NCBI RefSeq assembly: GCF_902499175.1
Contig: NZ_CABVQC010000048.1
Coordinates: 1 to 64,000, forward strand
Reading direction: 5' to 3'
Source of the DNA: Burkholderia aenigmatica
GTDB taxonomy: Bacteria > Pseudomonadota > Gammaproteobacteria > Burkholderiales > Burkholderiaceae
DNA: 64,000 nt
This document shows, in pieces, positions 29,254 to 37,801 of the stretch. The translations under genes were made by a program, and so were the position numbers. The number at the start of each line of letters is the position of its first letter. Position 1 is the stretch's first letter. The notes beneath the pieces are model-generated. The model was not told the origin of the DNA, made no database searches, and was given only the letters and a program-made list of their open reading frames with translations.

Positions 29254-30493
29254 CGAATCGCACCTTTCCTTCATATGCCGAACGCACGCATTCGCGCATG
29301 CTGCCGTACGCGACCGTCACGCCGATGTTCGCGGGCGCATACGACGCCCATTTCCCCGAATTGGTCATCACGAGCCCCGACAGTTGCTTCATCACCGGCG
29401 TGATGTACGTACAGGTATCGACGACGATCTGAATGCCGCGCGCAGCGAATTTCTCCGCGAGGCCGGCCTCCTCCAGTTCCCACAGGATGAACCGGCTCGT
29501 GTTCACGTAGAAATCGCAGGCCGGCTTGCCGTCGAATGCATCGAGCAAGGTATCGAGCGTGCGAAATTCGGCCAGCGAGAAATGCGGCGTGCCGAGCGCC
29601 ACCGCGACGAGCGCGTCGCCGGCCGCGCCGTGGTTCAGCGTGTGACGAATCGCATCGAGATCGCCCATCGTGACGTCGACCGTGCGTTGCGCCGCTTGCC
29701 CGTGCAACGCGGCATCGAGCGTCGGCGCCTCGGGGGTCACGCCGACCGCATGGAACAGCGCGACGGCACCGCTCGACGCGGCAGCCGCACCGAGCGCCTT
29801 GAGTTCGTCCTCGGTGGTGTCCGCCGGCAGCCCGACGATCGCCGGCACGACCGCGCCCGCGATCCTGCCGATCAGCAGCCCAAGCGCGGCGAAATAGATG
29901 TCGCGCGACGGCAGGTGGCTGAAGTCCGGCGCGTTGAACACGATCCGTGCGGCACGGTTCGCTTCGACATGCAGCCCCGCATACGGCGCACGTCCGGTGA
30001 TCGCGGCGGCCAGGTCAAGAAAATCGCCGTACCGGCTCGTCCGCGCGCCGAGCACCGAGTTCGCGAACACGATCGCGTTCGATTCGGCCCAGGCGATCTG
30101 CTCGCCTTTCGCGGGACGGTTCTTCAACTGGTACGGCGCGCACGTGAAGCTCGATTCGCAGCCGAGCTGCAGATGCGCATCCATCAGGCGCTGCGCGTCG
30201 CGCTGGATCGTGCGGTCGCCGTGGTACAGCTCGGGATGGATCAGGTCGAGCGACCCGACGTTCAGCGTGGTCGGTACCGCGACCTTCGCGCCGGTGTCGA
30301 CGAAATACTCGACGAAGTCGAGGCTGGTCTGGCCGTGGTACAGACAGCCGTCGATATGCGCGGACGTGATGTCGATCAGGTGCGGCGCGGACATCACTTG
30401 CGCCGTGCGCGCGACGATCCGCATCGCGCGCGCGACGCCCTCGCCGAAATCCCCGCGCAGCATCGCGCTGTCGCGGTCACTCAACTGCAGCAT
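29246..30493 (-). CDS. Aconitase X large (catalytic) subunit
   Basis: 415-residue aconitase X (DUF521) catalytic subunit. Conserved blocks are visible: DGCLYHGQTSLDFVEYF, CESSFTCAPYQ, AWAESNAIVFANSVLGARTSRYGDF, VDTCTYITPVM and TNSGKWASYAPANIG. The cysteines are candidate iron-sulphur ligands. With the small subunit it forms a hydro-lyase, most likely cis-3-hydroxy-L-proline dehydratase in bacteria. No proline racemase or reductase gene lies beside it, so the pathway assignment is inferred from family only. Confidence 0.83.
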   Translation of the reverse strand: MLQLSDRDSAMLRGDFGEGVARAMRIVARTAQVMSAPHLIDITSAHIDGCLYHGQTSLDFVEYFVDTGAKVAVPTTLNVGSLDLIHPELYHGDRTIQRDAQRLMDAHLQLGCESSFTCAPYQLKNRPAKGEQIAWAESNAIVFANSVLGARTSRYGDFLDLAAAITGRAPYAGLHVEANRAARIVFNAPDFSHLPSRDIYFAALGLLIGRIAGAVVPAIVGLPADTTEDELKALGAAAASSGAVALFHAVGVTPEAPTLDAALHGQAAQRTVDVTMGDLDAIRHTLNHGAAGDALVAVALGTPHFSLAEFRTLDTLLDAFDGKPACDFYVNTSRFILWELEEAGLAEKFAARGIQIVVDTCTYITPVMKQLSGLVMTNSGKWASYAPANIGVTVAYGSMRECVRSAYEGKVRFDD

Positions 30494-30560
30494 CGGTGGC
30501 TCCTCTGACGCGTGCCGGCGGCGCCGGCCCGTGAAATCCGTCAGGGGACTCTACAACTGG

Positions 30561-30595
30561 AAATAAAAACTGTCCAGATCGCCATCGATCCGGAC
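30561..30595 (-). terminator. Terminator after the first MarR gene
   Basis: On the minus strand the stem TGTCCGGATCG/CGATCTGGACA (one mismatch, 4-nt loop) is followed by GTTTTTATTT. It lies between the MarR stop and the start of the aconitase X large subunit, so the two genes are probably separate units. Confidence 0.75.
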
Positions 30596-30678
30596 ATTTT
30601 CAAAAACCAATTTCCGCTCTTGAGCGCCACCGAAGTGGGCAATGGCTCGAATTCTGCTCCAGTTTGCCGCCGCGCCGT

Positions 30679-31107
30679 CTAGCGTTCCGCGGTCACACTG
30701 AACAGTTCGTCGCGCAGCGCCTTCGCGCGGTCGCGGCCGAACTGCGTCTCGAATTCGTCCTGCGCGGCCTGCCATGCGACCAACGCCTGCGCGAACGTGC
30801 GCTCGCCCAGCTTCGTGAGGCTCAGCGCATGCGCGCGCGCATCGTGCTCGGACGCGGCCGTCGCGACGAAGCCGTCGCGCTGCAGCGGCTTCAGTGCGCG
30901 CAGCAGCGTCGTGCGATCCATCACGAGCGCATCGGCGAGTTCGCTCATCAGCAGGCCGGGCGTGCGCGTCAGGTTCGCCATGATCGAGAACTGGGCGGGC
31001 GTGACGCCAACCGGGGCCAGATGGCGCTCGTACAGTTGCGTGACGAAGCGCGCCGCCTGACGCAGCGCGAGGCAGTTGCACGCCTGGGCAATCGAGGTGT
31101 CGTTCAT
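30679..31107 (-). CDS. MarR-family regulator (first of two paralogues)
   Basis: 142-residue winged-helix MarR regulator. The HTH lies in LLMSELADALVMDRTTLLRALKPLQRDGFVAT, with the wing around ASEHDARAHALSLT. It resembles the second MarR protein at 32201-32632 over most of its length (QAARF.TQLYERHL..VGVTPAQFSIM and TTLLRALKPL are shared in pattern). The start codon sits next to a palindrome, TATGTGCATATGCATA, and is divergent from a LysR gene. It probably represses itself and may take part in control of the efflux operon downstream. Confidence 0.85.
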   Translation of the reverse strand: MNDTSIAQACNCLALRQAARFVTQLYERHLAPVGVTPAQFSIMANLTRTPGLLMSELADALVMDRTTLLRALKPLQRDGFVATAASEHDARAHALSLTKLGERTFAQALVAWQAAQDEFETQFGRDRAKALRDELFSVTAER

Positions 31108-31120
31108 GCTTGGCAATTTA

Positions 31121-31136
31121 TATGTGCATATGCATA
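31121..31136. promoter_or_regulatory. MarR operator candidate, site 1
   Basis: TATGTGCATATGCATA is a palindrome centred on GCATATGC, flanked by TTTA...AAA. It lies 14 bp upstream of the first MarR start and in the leader of the divergent LysR gene. A closely related sequence occurs at 32672-32687 upstream of the efflux genes. Confidence 0.6.
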
Positions 31137-31198
31137 AAGTCAATGTACACTCCGCCGTAACAAGGCCGGTGGCCGGCCCTCGCGTCAAGGAGACGGAC

Positions 31199-32119
31199 AT
31201 GGACTACATCGACAAGCTGCGGATTTTCCGGTCGGTGGTGGAGATGCGCAGCTTCACGCGCGCCGCCGACATGCACGGCCTCGCGCGGCCTGTCGTGTCG
31301 CGTGCGGTCGCGGATCTGGAAGCGCGTTTCGGCAGCCGGCTGCTGCACCGGACCACGCGCCAGGTGTCGTTGACCGAAACGGCCGAGCGCATCTACGAGC
31401 GCTGCGCGGCCGTGCTCGACGAACTCGACTCGCTCGAAGCGGAAGCGCAGGCGCCGACACGCGAGCCCGAAGGCCTGCTGCGGCTCGTCGCGCACACGAC
31501 GGCCACGCTGAACCGGCTGGTGCCGCTGATCGCCGGCTTCAAGGCCGCGCACCCGAAGGTGCGCCTCGACGTGACGCTGACCGAGCGGCCCATCGATCTC
31601 GTCGGCGAAGGCTACGACATCGCCATCGTCGTGCCGTACATGCTGACGAACGAATCGACCGTCGTGCGGCTGGTCGAGCGGATTCCGCTCGTGATCGTCG
31701 CGACGCCCGCCTACCTGCGCGCCCATCCGCACCCGGCCGCGCCGGCCGATCTCGCCGACCATCCGTTCGTGCCGATGTCGCCGTCGCTGCGCCGGCCCGC
31801 GCTGTCGTTCCGCGTCGATGGCGACCTGCTGACCGTGCCGTTTCGCTTCGACATCTCGTCGAACAGCCCCGTCTTCAATCGCGAGATGGTGATGCACGAC
31901 TTCGGGATCGGCGTCGTGCCGAAAACGCTCGTTCAGGCCGAACTCGCATCGGGCGCGCTCGTGCAGTTGCTGCCGAACGCCGATCTCGTCGACGCGTTCG
32001 TCGAGATCAAGCTCGCCTACGCGAGCCGCGCGCTGCTGCCCGCGAAGGTCAAGGCGTTCATCGACTACACGGCCGCCTACTGCGACCGCGAAGGCTGGAT
32101 CGTGCCGGCGGCGGCCTGA
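31199..32119 (+). CDS. LysR-family transcriptional regulator (CrgA/DmlR-like)
   Basis: 306-residue LysR regulator. The HTH spans MDYIDKLRIFRSVVEMRSFTRAADMHGLARPVVSRAVADLEARFGSRLLHRTTRQVSLTE-type sequence (residues 1-60), followed by the substrate-binding domain (LRLVAHTTATLNRLVPLIAGF, GEGYDIAIVVPYML, MVMHDFGIGVVP). AAGGAG precedes the ATG, which fixes the start. It lies between two MarR genes and upstream of the efflux operon, so it is a likely local regulator. Confidence 0.85.
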   Translation: MDYIDKLRIFRSVVEMRSFTRAADMHGLARPVVSRAVADLEARFGSRLLHRTTRQVSLTETAERIYERCAAVLDELDSLEAEAQAPTREPEGLLRLVAHTTATLNRLVPLIAGFKAAHPKVRLDVTLTERPIDLVGEGYDIAIVVPYMLTNESTVVRLVERIPLVIVATPAYLRAHPHPAAPADLADHPFVPMSPSLRRPALSFRVDGDLLTVPFRFDISSNSPVFNREMVMHDFGIGVVPKTLVQAELASGALVQLLPNADLVDAFVEIKLAYASRALLPAKVKAFIDYTAAYCDREGWIVPAAA

Positions 32120-32193
32120 CGCCGATTGGTACAGCCATGACAACAATCTGATCGCGCCCCGCCGCTCGCTTCGCGCCGTATTGCCCCCTAACA

Positions 32194-32207
32194 TGTGTAC
32201 ATGCACA
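32194..32207. promoter_or_regulatory. MarR operator candidate, site 2
   Basis: TGTGTACATGCACA is a 14-bp palindrome with two mismatched pairs, overlapping the start codon of the second MarR gene. Its half-site TGTGCAT is shared with site 1. Confidence 0.4.
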
Positions 32208-32632
32208 AGACGACGCTCATCGATGACGATTGCTTCGCGGTCCGGCAAGCCGCCCGCCGGATCTCGCAGTTCTACGAGCGGTATCTGTCGCGGGCGGGCG
32301 TGACGCCGTCGCAATACAGCATTCTCGCGCTGCTGCGTGACCGGCCGGGCCTGACGATGGCGACGCTGTCGGCCGTGCTGGTGATCGAACGCACCGCGCT
32401 GCTGCGCGCGCTCAAGCCGCTCGTCGGCGCGGCGCTGGTGGCGGGCCGGATCGAGCCGCCGTGCCGCCGCCAGACGTTCGCGCTGACCGCGCACGGTGAA
32501 ACGAAGGTCGCCGACGCGCAGGTGCACTGGCTCGCCGCGCAGGAAGCGTTCGAGCAGCGGTTCGGGCCGACGCAGGCGGCCCGCCTGAGAGACGAATTGT
32601 TCCGGATCACGCACAACCTGCCGGAACGCTAG
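32201..32632 (+). CDS. MarR-family regulator of the efflux operon
   Basis: 143-residue MarR protein: CFAVRQAARRISQFYERYLS, GVTPSQYSILALLRDRPGLTMATLSAVLVIERTALLRALKPLV (winged helix) and a helical C-terminal dimer region. It is a paralogue of the MarR gene at 30679-31107. It is the first gene of a run with the membrane fusion protein, MFS pump and outer membrane factor, a common layout for drug-sensing repressors. A GTG at 32195 is also in frame; neither start has a clear ribosome site, perhaps because the operator overlaps it. Confidence 0.85.
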   Translation: MHKTTLIDDDCFAVRQAARRISQFYERYLSRAGVTPSQYSILALLRDRPGLTMATLSAVLVIERTALLRALKPLVGAALVAGRIEPPCRRQTFALTAHGETKVADAQVHWLAAQEAFEQRFGPTQAARLRDELFRITHNLPER

Positions 32633-32671
32633 CCCCTTCCCCGATCGACGACACTTCGTCGATCGACTTGA

Positions 32672-32687
32672 TAAGTGCATATACATA
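32672..32687. promoter_or_regulatory. MarR operator candidate, site 3
   Basis: TAAGTGCATATACATA differs from site 1 (31121-31136) at only two positions. It lies 10 bp before the start of the membrane fusion protein gene, so the pump genes may have a MarR-controlled promoter of their own. Confidence 0.55.
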
Positions 32688-32696
32688 GGTGAATCG

Positions 32697-33791
32697 ATGG
32701 AAACGACCCAAGCCGCTGCCTCATCCCGTGAAGCAGCCACACTCGACCGGCCCGCGAAGCAACAGCGCCGCGTGCCGTGGATGCGCATCGCGGTGGGTGC
32801 CGTCGTCATCGTCGTTGCCGCCGCCGCGCTCGACTGGCTGTTCGTGCTGCGTTTCCAGGAGAGCACCGACGATGCGTATGTCGGCGGCGACGTGACGGTG
32901 CTTGCGCCGAAGGTCAACGGCTTCGTCGACAAGATCCTCGTGACCGACAACCAGCGCGTGAAGGCCGGCGACGTGCTCGTTCAGCTCGATGCGCGCGACT
33001 ACGACGCGAAGCTCGCGCAGGCCAGCGCCGAAGTCGACAGCGCGCGCTCCGCCGTGACCGAACTCGCGGCGAAGCAGCAACTGCAATACGCGGTGATCGG
33101 CCAGCAGGCAGCCGACAAGAACGCGTCGTCGGCCGAGCTTACGCGTGCCGCATCGGATCGCGTGCGCTACCGCGAGCTCGTGAAATCCGACGCCGTGTCG
33201 AACCAGATCGTCGAACGCGCGGACGCCGACTACTCGAAGGCCGGCGCCGCCGTCGAGCGCAGCGACGCCGCGCTGCTCGCGTCGAAGCGGCAGCTCGACG
33301 TGCTCGGCGCGCAGCTCGTCGATGCGCAAGCTCGCGTGAACACCGCGCTCGCCGCGCAGCGCGTCGCCGCGCTCAACGTCGAATACACGACGATCCGCTC
33401 GCCGGTCGACGGCTACGTCGGCAATCGTACCGGCCGCGTCGGGATGCTCGCGAACGTCGGCGTGCCGCTGCTGACGGTCGTGCCGGCTTCCGGGCTGTGG
33501 ATCGACGCGAACTTCAAGGAAGACCAGTTGCGCAAGATGCACGCGGGCGATCGCGTCGACGTGTCGCTCGATGCGTCGAGCACGCGCCTGCACGGTCGCG
33601 TCGACAGCCTCGCGCCCGCCACGGGCGCGACCTTCAGCGTGCTGCCGCCCGAGAACGCGACCGGCAACTTCACGAAGATCGTCCAGCGCGTGCCCGTGCG
33701 TGTGCATCTCGATCCGCAGCCGGGCCTCGACCATGTGCTGCGCCCCGGCCTGTCCGCGGTCGTGACCGTGCATACCGGCCGCGCGAGCTGA
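32697..33791 (+). CDS. EmrA/HlyD-type membrane fusion protein
   Basis: 364-residue periplasmic adaptor of an EmrAB-type efflux pump. It has a cytoplasmic N-terminus, one membrane helix (MRIAVGAVVIVVAAAALDWLF, about 29-50), a lipoyl/barrel-sandwich half (STDDAYVGGDVTVLAPKVNGFVDKILV), a long coiled-coil hairpin with many Ala/Asp/Ala repeats (about 100-200), and the second half with TTIRSPVDGYVGNRTGRVGML and LWIDANFKEDQL. It connects the MFS pump encoded 13 bp downstream to the outer membrane factor. Confidence 0.9.
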   Translation: METTQAAASSREAATLDRPAKQQRRVPWMRIAVGAVVIVVAAAALDWLFVLRFQESTDDAYVGGDVTVLAPKVNGFVDKILVTDNQRVKAGDVLVQLDARDYDAKLAQASAEVDSARSAVTELAAKQQLQYAVIGQQAADKNASSAELTRAASDRVRYRELVKSDAVSNQIVERADADYSKAGAAVERSDAALLASKRQLDVLGAQLVDAQARVNTALAAQRVAALNVEYTTIRSPVDGYVGNRTGRVGMLANVGVPLLTVVPASGLWIDANFKEDQLRKMHAGDRVDVSLDASSTRLHGRVDSLAPATGATFSVLPPENATGNFTKIVQRVPVRVHLDPQPGLDHVLRPGLSAVVTVHTGRAS

Positions 33792-33804
33792 ACGGGAGAC
33801 GACG

Positions 33805-35379
33805 ATGACCACCGCGTTTTCCGGCGACCCGGCGTCGCAACCGACCAAGCAGCGCGTATTCGCGTTCGCGCTGATGTGCGTCGGCTTCTTCATGGCGACG
33901 CTCGACATCCAGATCGTCGCGTCGTCGCTGCGCGACATCGGCGGCGGCCTCTCTGCCAGCCAGGATGAATTGTCGTGGGTGCAGACCGCCTACCTGATCG
34001 CCGAGATCATCGTGATCCCGATGTCCGGCTGGCTGTCGAAGGTGATGTCGACGCGCTGGCTGTTCGTCGCGTCGGCCGTCGGCTTCACGATCACGAGCAT
34101 GCTGTGCGGGCTCGCGTGGGACATCAACTCGATGATCCTGTTTCGCGGGCTGCAGGGCGCGCTCGGCGCCGCGATGATCCCGACCGTGTTCACCACCGCG
34201 TTCGTGCTGTTCCCCGGCAAGCAGCGGCTGATCGCGTCGACGACCATCGGCGCGCTCGCATCGCTCGCGCCGGCGATCGGCCCCGTGATCGGCGGCTGGA
34301 TCACCGATCAATGGTCGTGGCACTGGCTGTTCTACCTGAACCTCGTGCCGGGCATCGCGGTGGCCGCACTCGTGCCGCGCTACGTGCACATCGACGAACC
34401 CGATCTCAGCCTCATCAAGCGCGGCGACTATCTCGGCATCATGCTGATGTCGGGCTTCCTCGGCTGCCTCGAATACGTGCTGGAAGAAGGCCCGCGCAAG
34501 AACTGGTTCGGCGACGACGTGATCGTGATCTGCGCATGGATCTCCGGCATCTGCGGTTTCCTGTTCATCGTGCATGCGCTGACCGCGAAGGATCCGGTCG
34601 TCGACCTGCGCGCGCTCGCCGTGCGCAACTTCGGGATCGGCAGCCTGCTGTCGTTCGTGACCGGCATCGGGATCTTCGTGACCGTGTTCCTGACGCCGCT
34701 GTTTCTTGCGCAGGTGCGCGCGTTCAGCTCGCTGCAGATCGGCATGGCGCTGCTGTCGGTCGGCGCGTTCCAGCTGGTCGCGCTCGGTGCGTATGCGTTC
34801 GCCGCGCGCTATTTCAGCCTGCGCGCGCTGCTCGTGTTCGGGCTGATCTGCTTCGGCCTCGGCTGCTACCTGTACACGCCCATCACGCACGACTGGGGCT
34901 GGCGCGAACTGCTGCTGCCGCAGGCGCTGCGTGGCATCGGCCAGCAGTTCAGCGTGCCGCCGATCGTGACGATGGCGCTCGGCTCGCTGCCGCAGTCGCG
35001 CCTGAAATCGGCCAGCGGCCTGTTCAACCTGATGCGCAATCTCGGCGGGGCAATCGGCATCGCGGTGAGCGCGACGATGCTCAACGACCGGCTGAATTTT
35101 CATTACCTGCGTCTGAACGAGCACGTGAGCGCCGGCCAGCCGCAGATCGCATCGCTGCTCGATCGCCAGGCCGCGTACTGGTCGTCGGTGGCCGGCAATA
35201 CGCTGGATACCGCGCAAGCCGGGCTCGCGAACCTGCACCACCTGATCTATCGCGAAGCGTTGACGCTTACCTATGCGGATGCGTACTACGCGTTGTCGCT
35301 GTGCTTCGTCGTCGCGCTGCTCGCTGTCGTCTTCTCCAAACCCATTTCCCTGAACGCGCCGCCGCCGGACGCGCACTGA
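33805..35379 (+). CDS. EmrB/QacA-family MFS drug transporter (DHA2)
   Basis: 524-residue inner-membrane drug:H+ antiporter with 14 predicted helices. Visible features are MATLDIQIVASSL in helix 1, DELSWVQTAYLIAEIIVIPMSGWLSKVMSTRWLF (motif A region), FRGLQGALGAAMIPT and ALASLAPAIGPVIGGWI (motif C, typical of antiporters). The membrane fusion protein lies just upstream and the outer membrane lipoprotein 19 bp downstream, so this is a complete tripartite pump. The substrates cannot be predicted. Confidence 0.92.
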   Translation: MTTAFSGDPASQPTKQRVFAFALMCVGFFMATLDIQIVASSLRDIGGGLSASQDELSWVQTAYLIAEIIVIPMSGWLSKVMSTRWLFVASAVGFTITSMLCGLAWDINSMILFRGLQGALGAAMIPTVFTTAFVLFPGKQRLIASTTIGALASLAPAIGPVIGGWITDQWSWHWLFYLNLVPGIAVAALVPRYVHIDEPDLSLIKRGDYLGIMLMSGFLGCLEYVLEEGPRKNWFGDDVIVICAWISGICGFLFIVHALTAKDPVVDLRALAVRNFGIGSLLSFVTGIGIFVTVFLTPLFLAQVRAFSSLQIGMALLSVGAFQLVALGAYAFAARYFSLRALLVFGLICFGLGCYLYTPITHDWGWRELLLPQALRGIGQQFSVPPIVTMALGSLPQSRLKSASGLFNLMRNLGGAIGIAVSATMLNDRLNFHYLRLNEHVSAGQPQIASLLDRQAAYWSSVAGNTLDTAQAGLANLHHLIYREALTLTYADAYYALSLCFVVALLAVVFSKPISLNAPPPDAH

Positions 35380-35398
35380 GGTTGAGGTCATCGCCATC

Positions 35399-36835
35399 AT
35401 GAAAAAATTTCTCGTCGCCCTCGCCGTCAGCGCACTCGCCGCAGGATGCGCGGTGCAGCCCGCGCAGCATCCGGCGCTTCAGGATTCGGTTCGCACGCTC
35501 GCGCCGGATGGTTGGGATACCGATGTGCCGCGCGCGGACATCGACGCCGCCGCGTGGTGGGCGCAATTCCACGATCCCGTGCTCGACCGGCTGATCGCCA
35601 CCGTGCTCGACGGCAACCTCGATCTGCAGGCAGCCGCCGAACGCGTGAAGCAGGCGCAGGCGTTGACCGTGCAGAAGCGCGCGGTGCTGTTGCCCGAACT
35701 CGATGCGACCGCGCATGCGGCCGACGCGCGGCAGAACACACCGCCGCCGCTTGGCTATGTGCGACAGGCCGGTGCGGGACTCGCGCTGAGCTGGTCGCCC
35801 GACGTGTTCGGCGGCGAACGGCTCGATCTGCTCGCCGCGCAGGCCAAGCTCGTCGGGCAGAAGCATGCGGAAGATGCGATGCGGCTCGCGCTCGCGGCGG
35901 ATGCGGCTTCCGCGTATGTCGATCTGCGCTGGGCGCAGCAGGAATTGAAGATCCTGCAGGACAACGCCAAGATCCGGCAGCATGCGCTCGAACTCACGCG
36001 CAAGCGGCAGGCGTTCGGGCTGTCGACTGAGCTTGACGTCACGCGTGCGCAGAACCAGCTCGACGCGCTCGAAGCGCGGATTCCGCCGACGCAGGCGCAG
36101 ATCTCGCATCAGCTCAACCTGATTGCCGTGTATTCAGGGCGCACGCCGGAATCGGTCGATCGGCTCGTGCTGGCGCAGGCCGGGGAGATTCCGGCGCCGC
36201 CGGTTGGCGCGCCGGGAACACTGCCCTCGCAGGCGTTGTTACGGCGGCCCGATGTGCTGACGGCTTATGCGCAAGTCGAGCGGCGTGCGGCGCAAGTGGG
36301 CGTGGCGAAGGCCGAGCGGTATCCGAAGTTCTCGTTGAACCTGACGGACGGGATTCTGGCGGCTTCGTATCTTGGGTTGCCGACGTTGACCGATAACCTG
36401 TTCAGCGCGGCGTTGAGTGCGACGAGCCCGATCTTCAACGCGGGGCGAATTACCGCCGACATCTCGCAGAGCGAAAGCCGGATGCGGGAGTCGGAACTCG
36501 GGTTACGGCAGACGATGCTGCAAGCGCTGCGCGAAGTCGAGGACGCGCGCGCGAATCTCGTCAGTTCCGATGAGGCGACGCGGAAGCTGGGTAGCGCGCT
36601 TGCTGCGTCGGACAAGGCGCTCGGGTTGGCGAATCAGCTCTACAAGGGTGGCGCGACCGATTTTCTGGATGTGCTGTCCGCGCAGGAGGTGTATCTGCGG
36701 GACTCGGATTCGCTCAATCAGGTCAAGCGCGAGCATGCGCTGGCGGCGGTGGCGCTGTATCGGTCGCTTGGGGGTGGGTGGAGCAGGAATGAGGCGGCGG
36801 GTGGGCCGGAGGTGGAGGCTGTGGCGAAGAACTGA
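35399..36835 (+). CDS. RND/MFS-type outer membrane factor lipoprotein (OprM/NodT family)
   Basis: 478-residue TolC-like outer membrane channel. The N-terminus MKKFLVALAVSALAAGCAVQ is a lipoprotein signal with lipobox LAAGC. DAAAWWAQFHDPVLDRLI and two repeats of the efflux-protein domain follow, with AGAGLALSWSPDVFGGERL, LLRRPDVLTAYAQVERRAAQVGVAKAERYPKFSLN and LYKGGATDFLDVLSAQEVYL as NodT hallmarks. It is the last gene of the tripartite pump operon. Confidence 0.92.
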   Translation: MKKFLVALAVSALAAGCAVQPAQHPALQDSVRTLAPDGWDTDVPRADIDAAAWWAQFHDPVLDRLIATVLDGNLDLQAAAERVKQAQALTVQKRAVLLPELDATAHAADARQNTPPPLGYVRQAGAGLALSWSPDVFGGERLDLLAAQAKLVGQKHAEDAMRLALAADAASAYVDLRWAQQELKILQDNAKIRQHALELTRKRQAFGLSTELDVTRAQNQLDALEARIPPTQAQISHQLNLIAVYSGRTPESVDRLVLAQAGEIPAPPVGAPGTLPSQALLRRPDVLTAYAQVERRAAQVGVAKAERYPKFSLNLTDGILAASYLGLPTLTDNLFSAALSATSPIFNAGRITADISQSESRMRESELGLRQTMLQALREVEDARANLVSSDEATRKLGSALAASDKALGLANQLYKGGATDFLDVLSAQEVYLRDSDSLNQVKREHALAAVALYRSLGGGWSRNEAAGGPEVEAVAKN

Positions 36836-36890
36836 GCGGGATCACGATATGGCGCCGGCCGGGCTGTTGCAGGCGATGCGGTAAAGTATC

Positions 36891-36946
36891 GCGTTCGCGA
36901 GGGGCACACGCTGAGAGAGCAGCGCCCTTGCCGGATCAGGAGAACA
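36891..36946 (+). promoter_or_regulatory. TPP riboswitch-like fragment (incomplete)
   Basis: The stretch GGGGCACACGCTGAGAGAG, followed by CAGCGCCCTTG, resembles the 5' half of a THI-box (GGGG.GC...CTGAGA...CCCTT). The 3' half with the conserved ACCTGATCTGG...TAAT.CCAGCG part is missing; instead CCGGATCAGGAGAACA runs straight into a ribosome site and an ATG. It may be a truncated riboswitch leader, now in front of a broken gene, or a chance match. Confidence 0.4.
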
Positions 36947-36950
36947 ATGA

Positions 36951-37382
36951 ATGAGTGAAAACCGGTACACCTACGGCACTTAGCAGAATCTACGGCCCGT
37001 CGACGTCTTTGCCCTGGTGGCGTTCGACGAGACGCGCAAGCAGCTGGGCCTGGACGATCTGGCAGCCGCGTCGGCAATGCTGCTCGGTCAGGCTGACGTC
37101 CCTGTCCCCGGCAAGTTCGCAGGGGCTACACCGGGCACCTCCGTCGCCTTGCTTGCTGCCCGCAAGCTGTTCCCGCAGACACTACCGTTTCGCCTGCCGA
37201 TGATCATGGGCGTGGGGTTGTCCGGTATTCGGATCGCCTTCACCTCCGCCTCGGCGCATGGGTCGGCCGGACGATTCCCGTCGTAGGCGAGGTGTTTCTG
37301 GCTCGCGATGCCTTCCTGATCATGCGCAACACCGTGACGACCTGCAACCGACTCGTGAAGCCCGAAGATCGAATGCTCTGAG
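36951..37382 (+). pseudogene. Broken gene with early stop and frameshift
   Basis: From ATG 36951 (AGGAG before it) the frame reads MSENRYTYGT, then TAG at 36981, then continues in frame as QNLRPVDVFALVAFDETRKQ...GATPGTSVALLAARKLFPQTL to about 37250. There the sense reading shifts by one base to GRTIPVVGEVFLARDAFLIM and ends at TGA 37382. A single TTG-to-TAG change plus a one-base shift would restore one protein of about 143 residues. I recall enterobacterial small proteins with the same TYGT...LRPVDV...GATPGTS...GRTVPVVGEV plan, but I cannot name the family. It directly precedes the DUF1493 gene. Confidence 0.6.
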
Positions 37383-37384
37383 CC

Positions 37385-37750
37385 ATGAAAGACGATACCT
37401 GGGAACGTTTCGAAGCCTTCACCCGTCAGGAGCTTGGCCGGCCGTTGTTCGGCGGCAAGCTGAACCTTCAGCCCGAATCACGGCTTGAGGAAGATCTCGG
37501 CGTCACTGGCCTCGACGGGGTCGAGTTCATCGACAAGTGGGCCGAGACATTCAACGTCGACGCCGAAGGGTTCCCGTACCGACGCTACTTTGGCCCGGAA
37601 GGTCAGGAACTGCTGTCGCCACTCATTGGGCTATTCGTGAAGCGGCTCCGACCGCCAAAGCGCTACCCGCTGACGCTGGGTATGCTGGCCGAGGCAACGC
37701 GACGCGGGCAGTGGGACACGGACGCGATCGAGGCAGCTGCTGGGGAGTGA
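37385..37750 (+). CDS. DUF1493 family protein
   Basis: 121-residue acidic protein of the DUF1493 type, whose members resemble acyl carrier proteins in size and helical pattern. The conserved core is LNLQPESRLEEDLGVTGLDGVEFIDKWAETFNVDAEGFPYRRYF. The DLGV.GLDG stretch recalls the carrier-protein DSL site, but the serine is replaced by Gly/Asp, so phosphopantetheine attachment is not expected. The ATG follows the stop of the broken upstream gene by 2 bp, suggesting the two were once coupled. Confidence 0.72.
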   Translation: MKDDTWERFEAFTRQELGRPLFGGKLNLQPESRLEEDLGVTGLDGVEFIDKWAETFNVDAEGFPYRRYFGPEGQELLSPLIGLFVKRLRPPKRYPLTLGMLAEATRRGQWDTDAIEAAAGE

Positions 37751-37801
37751 TCGTCATTGGCTGGGCCGGTCGGCTGTTCACACTTGCCGGCGCCCCGCTC
37801 T

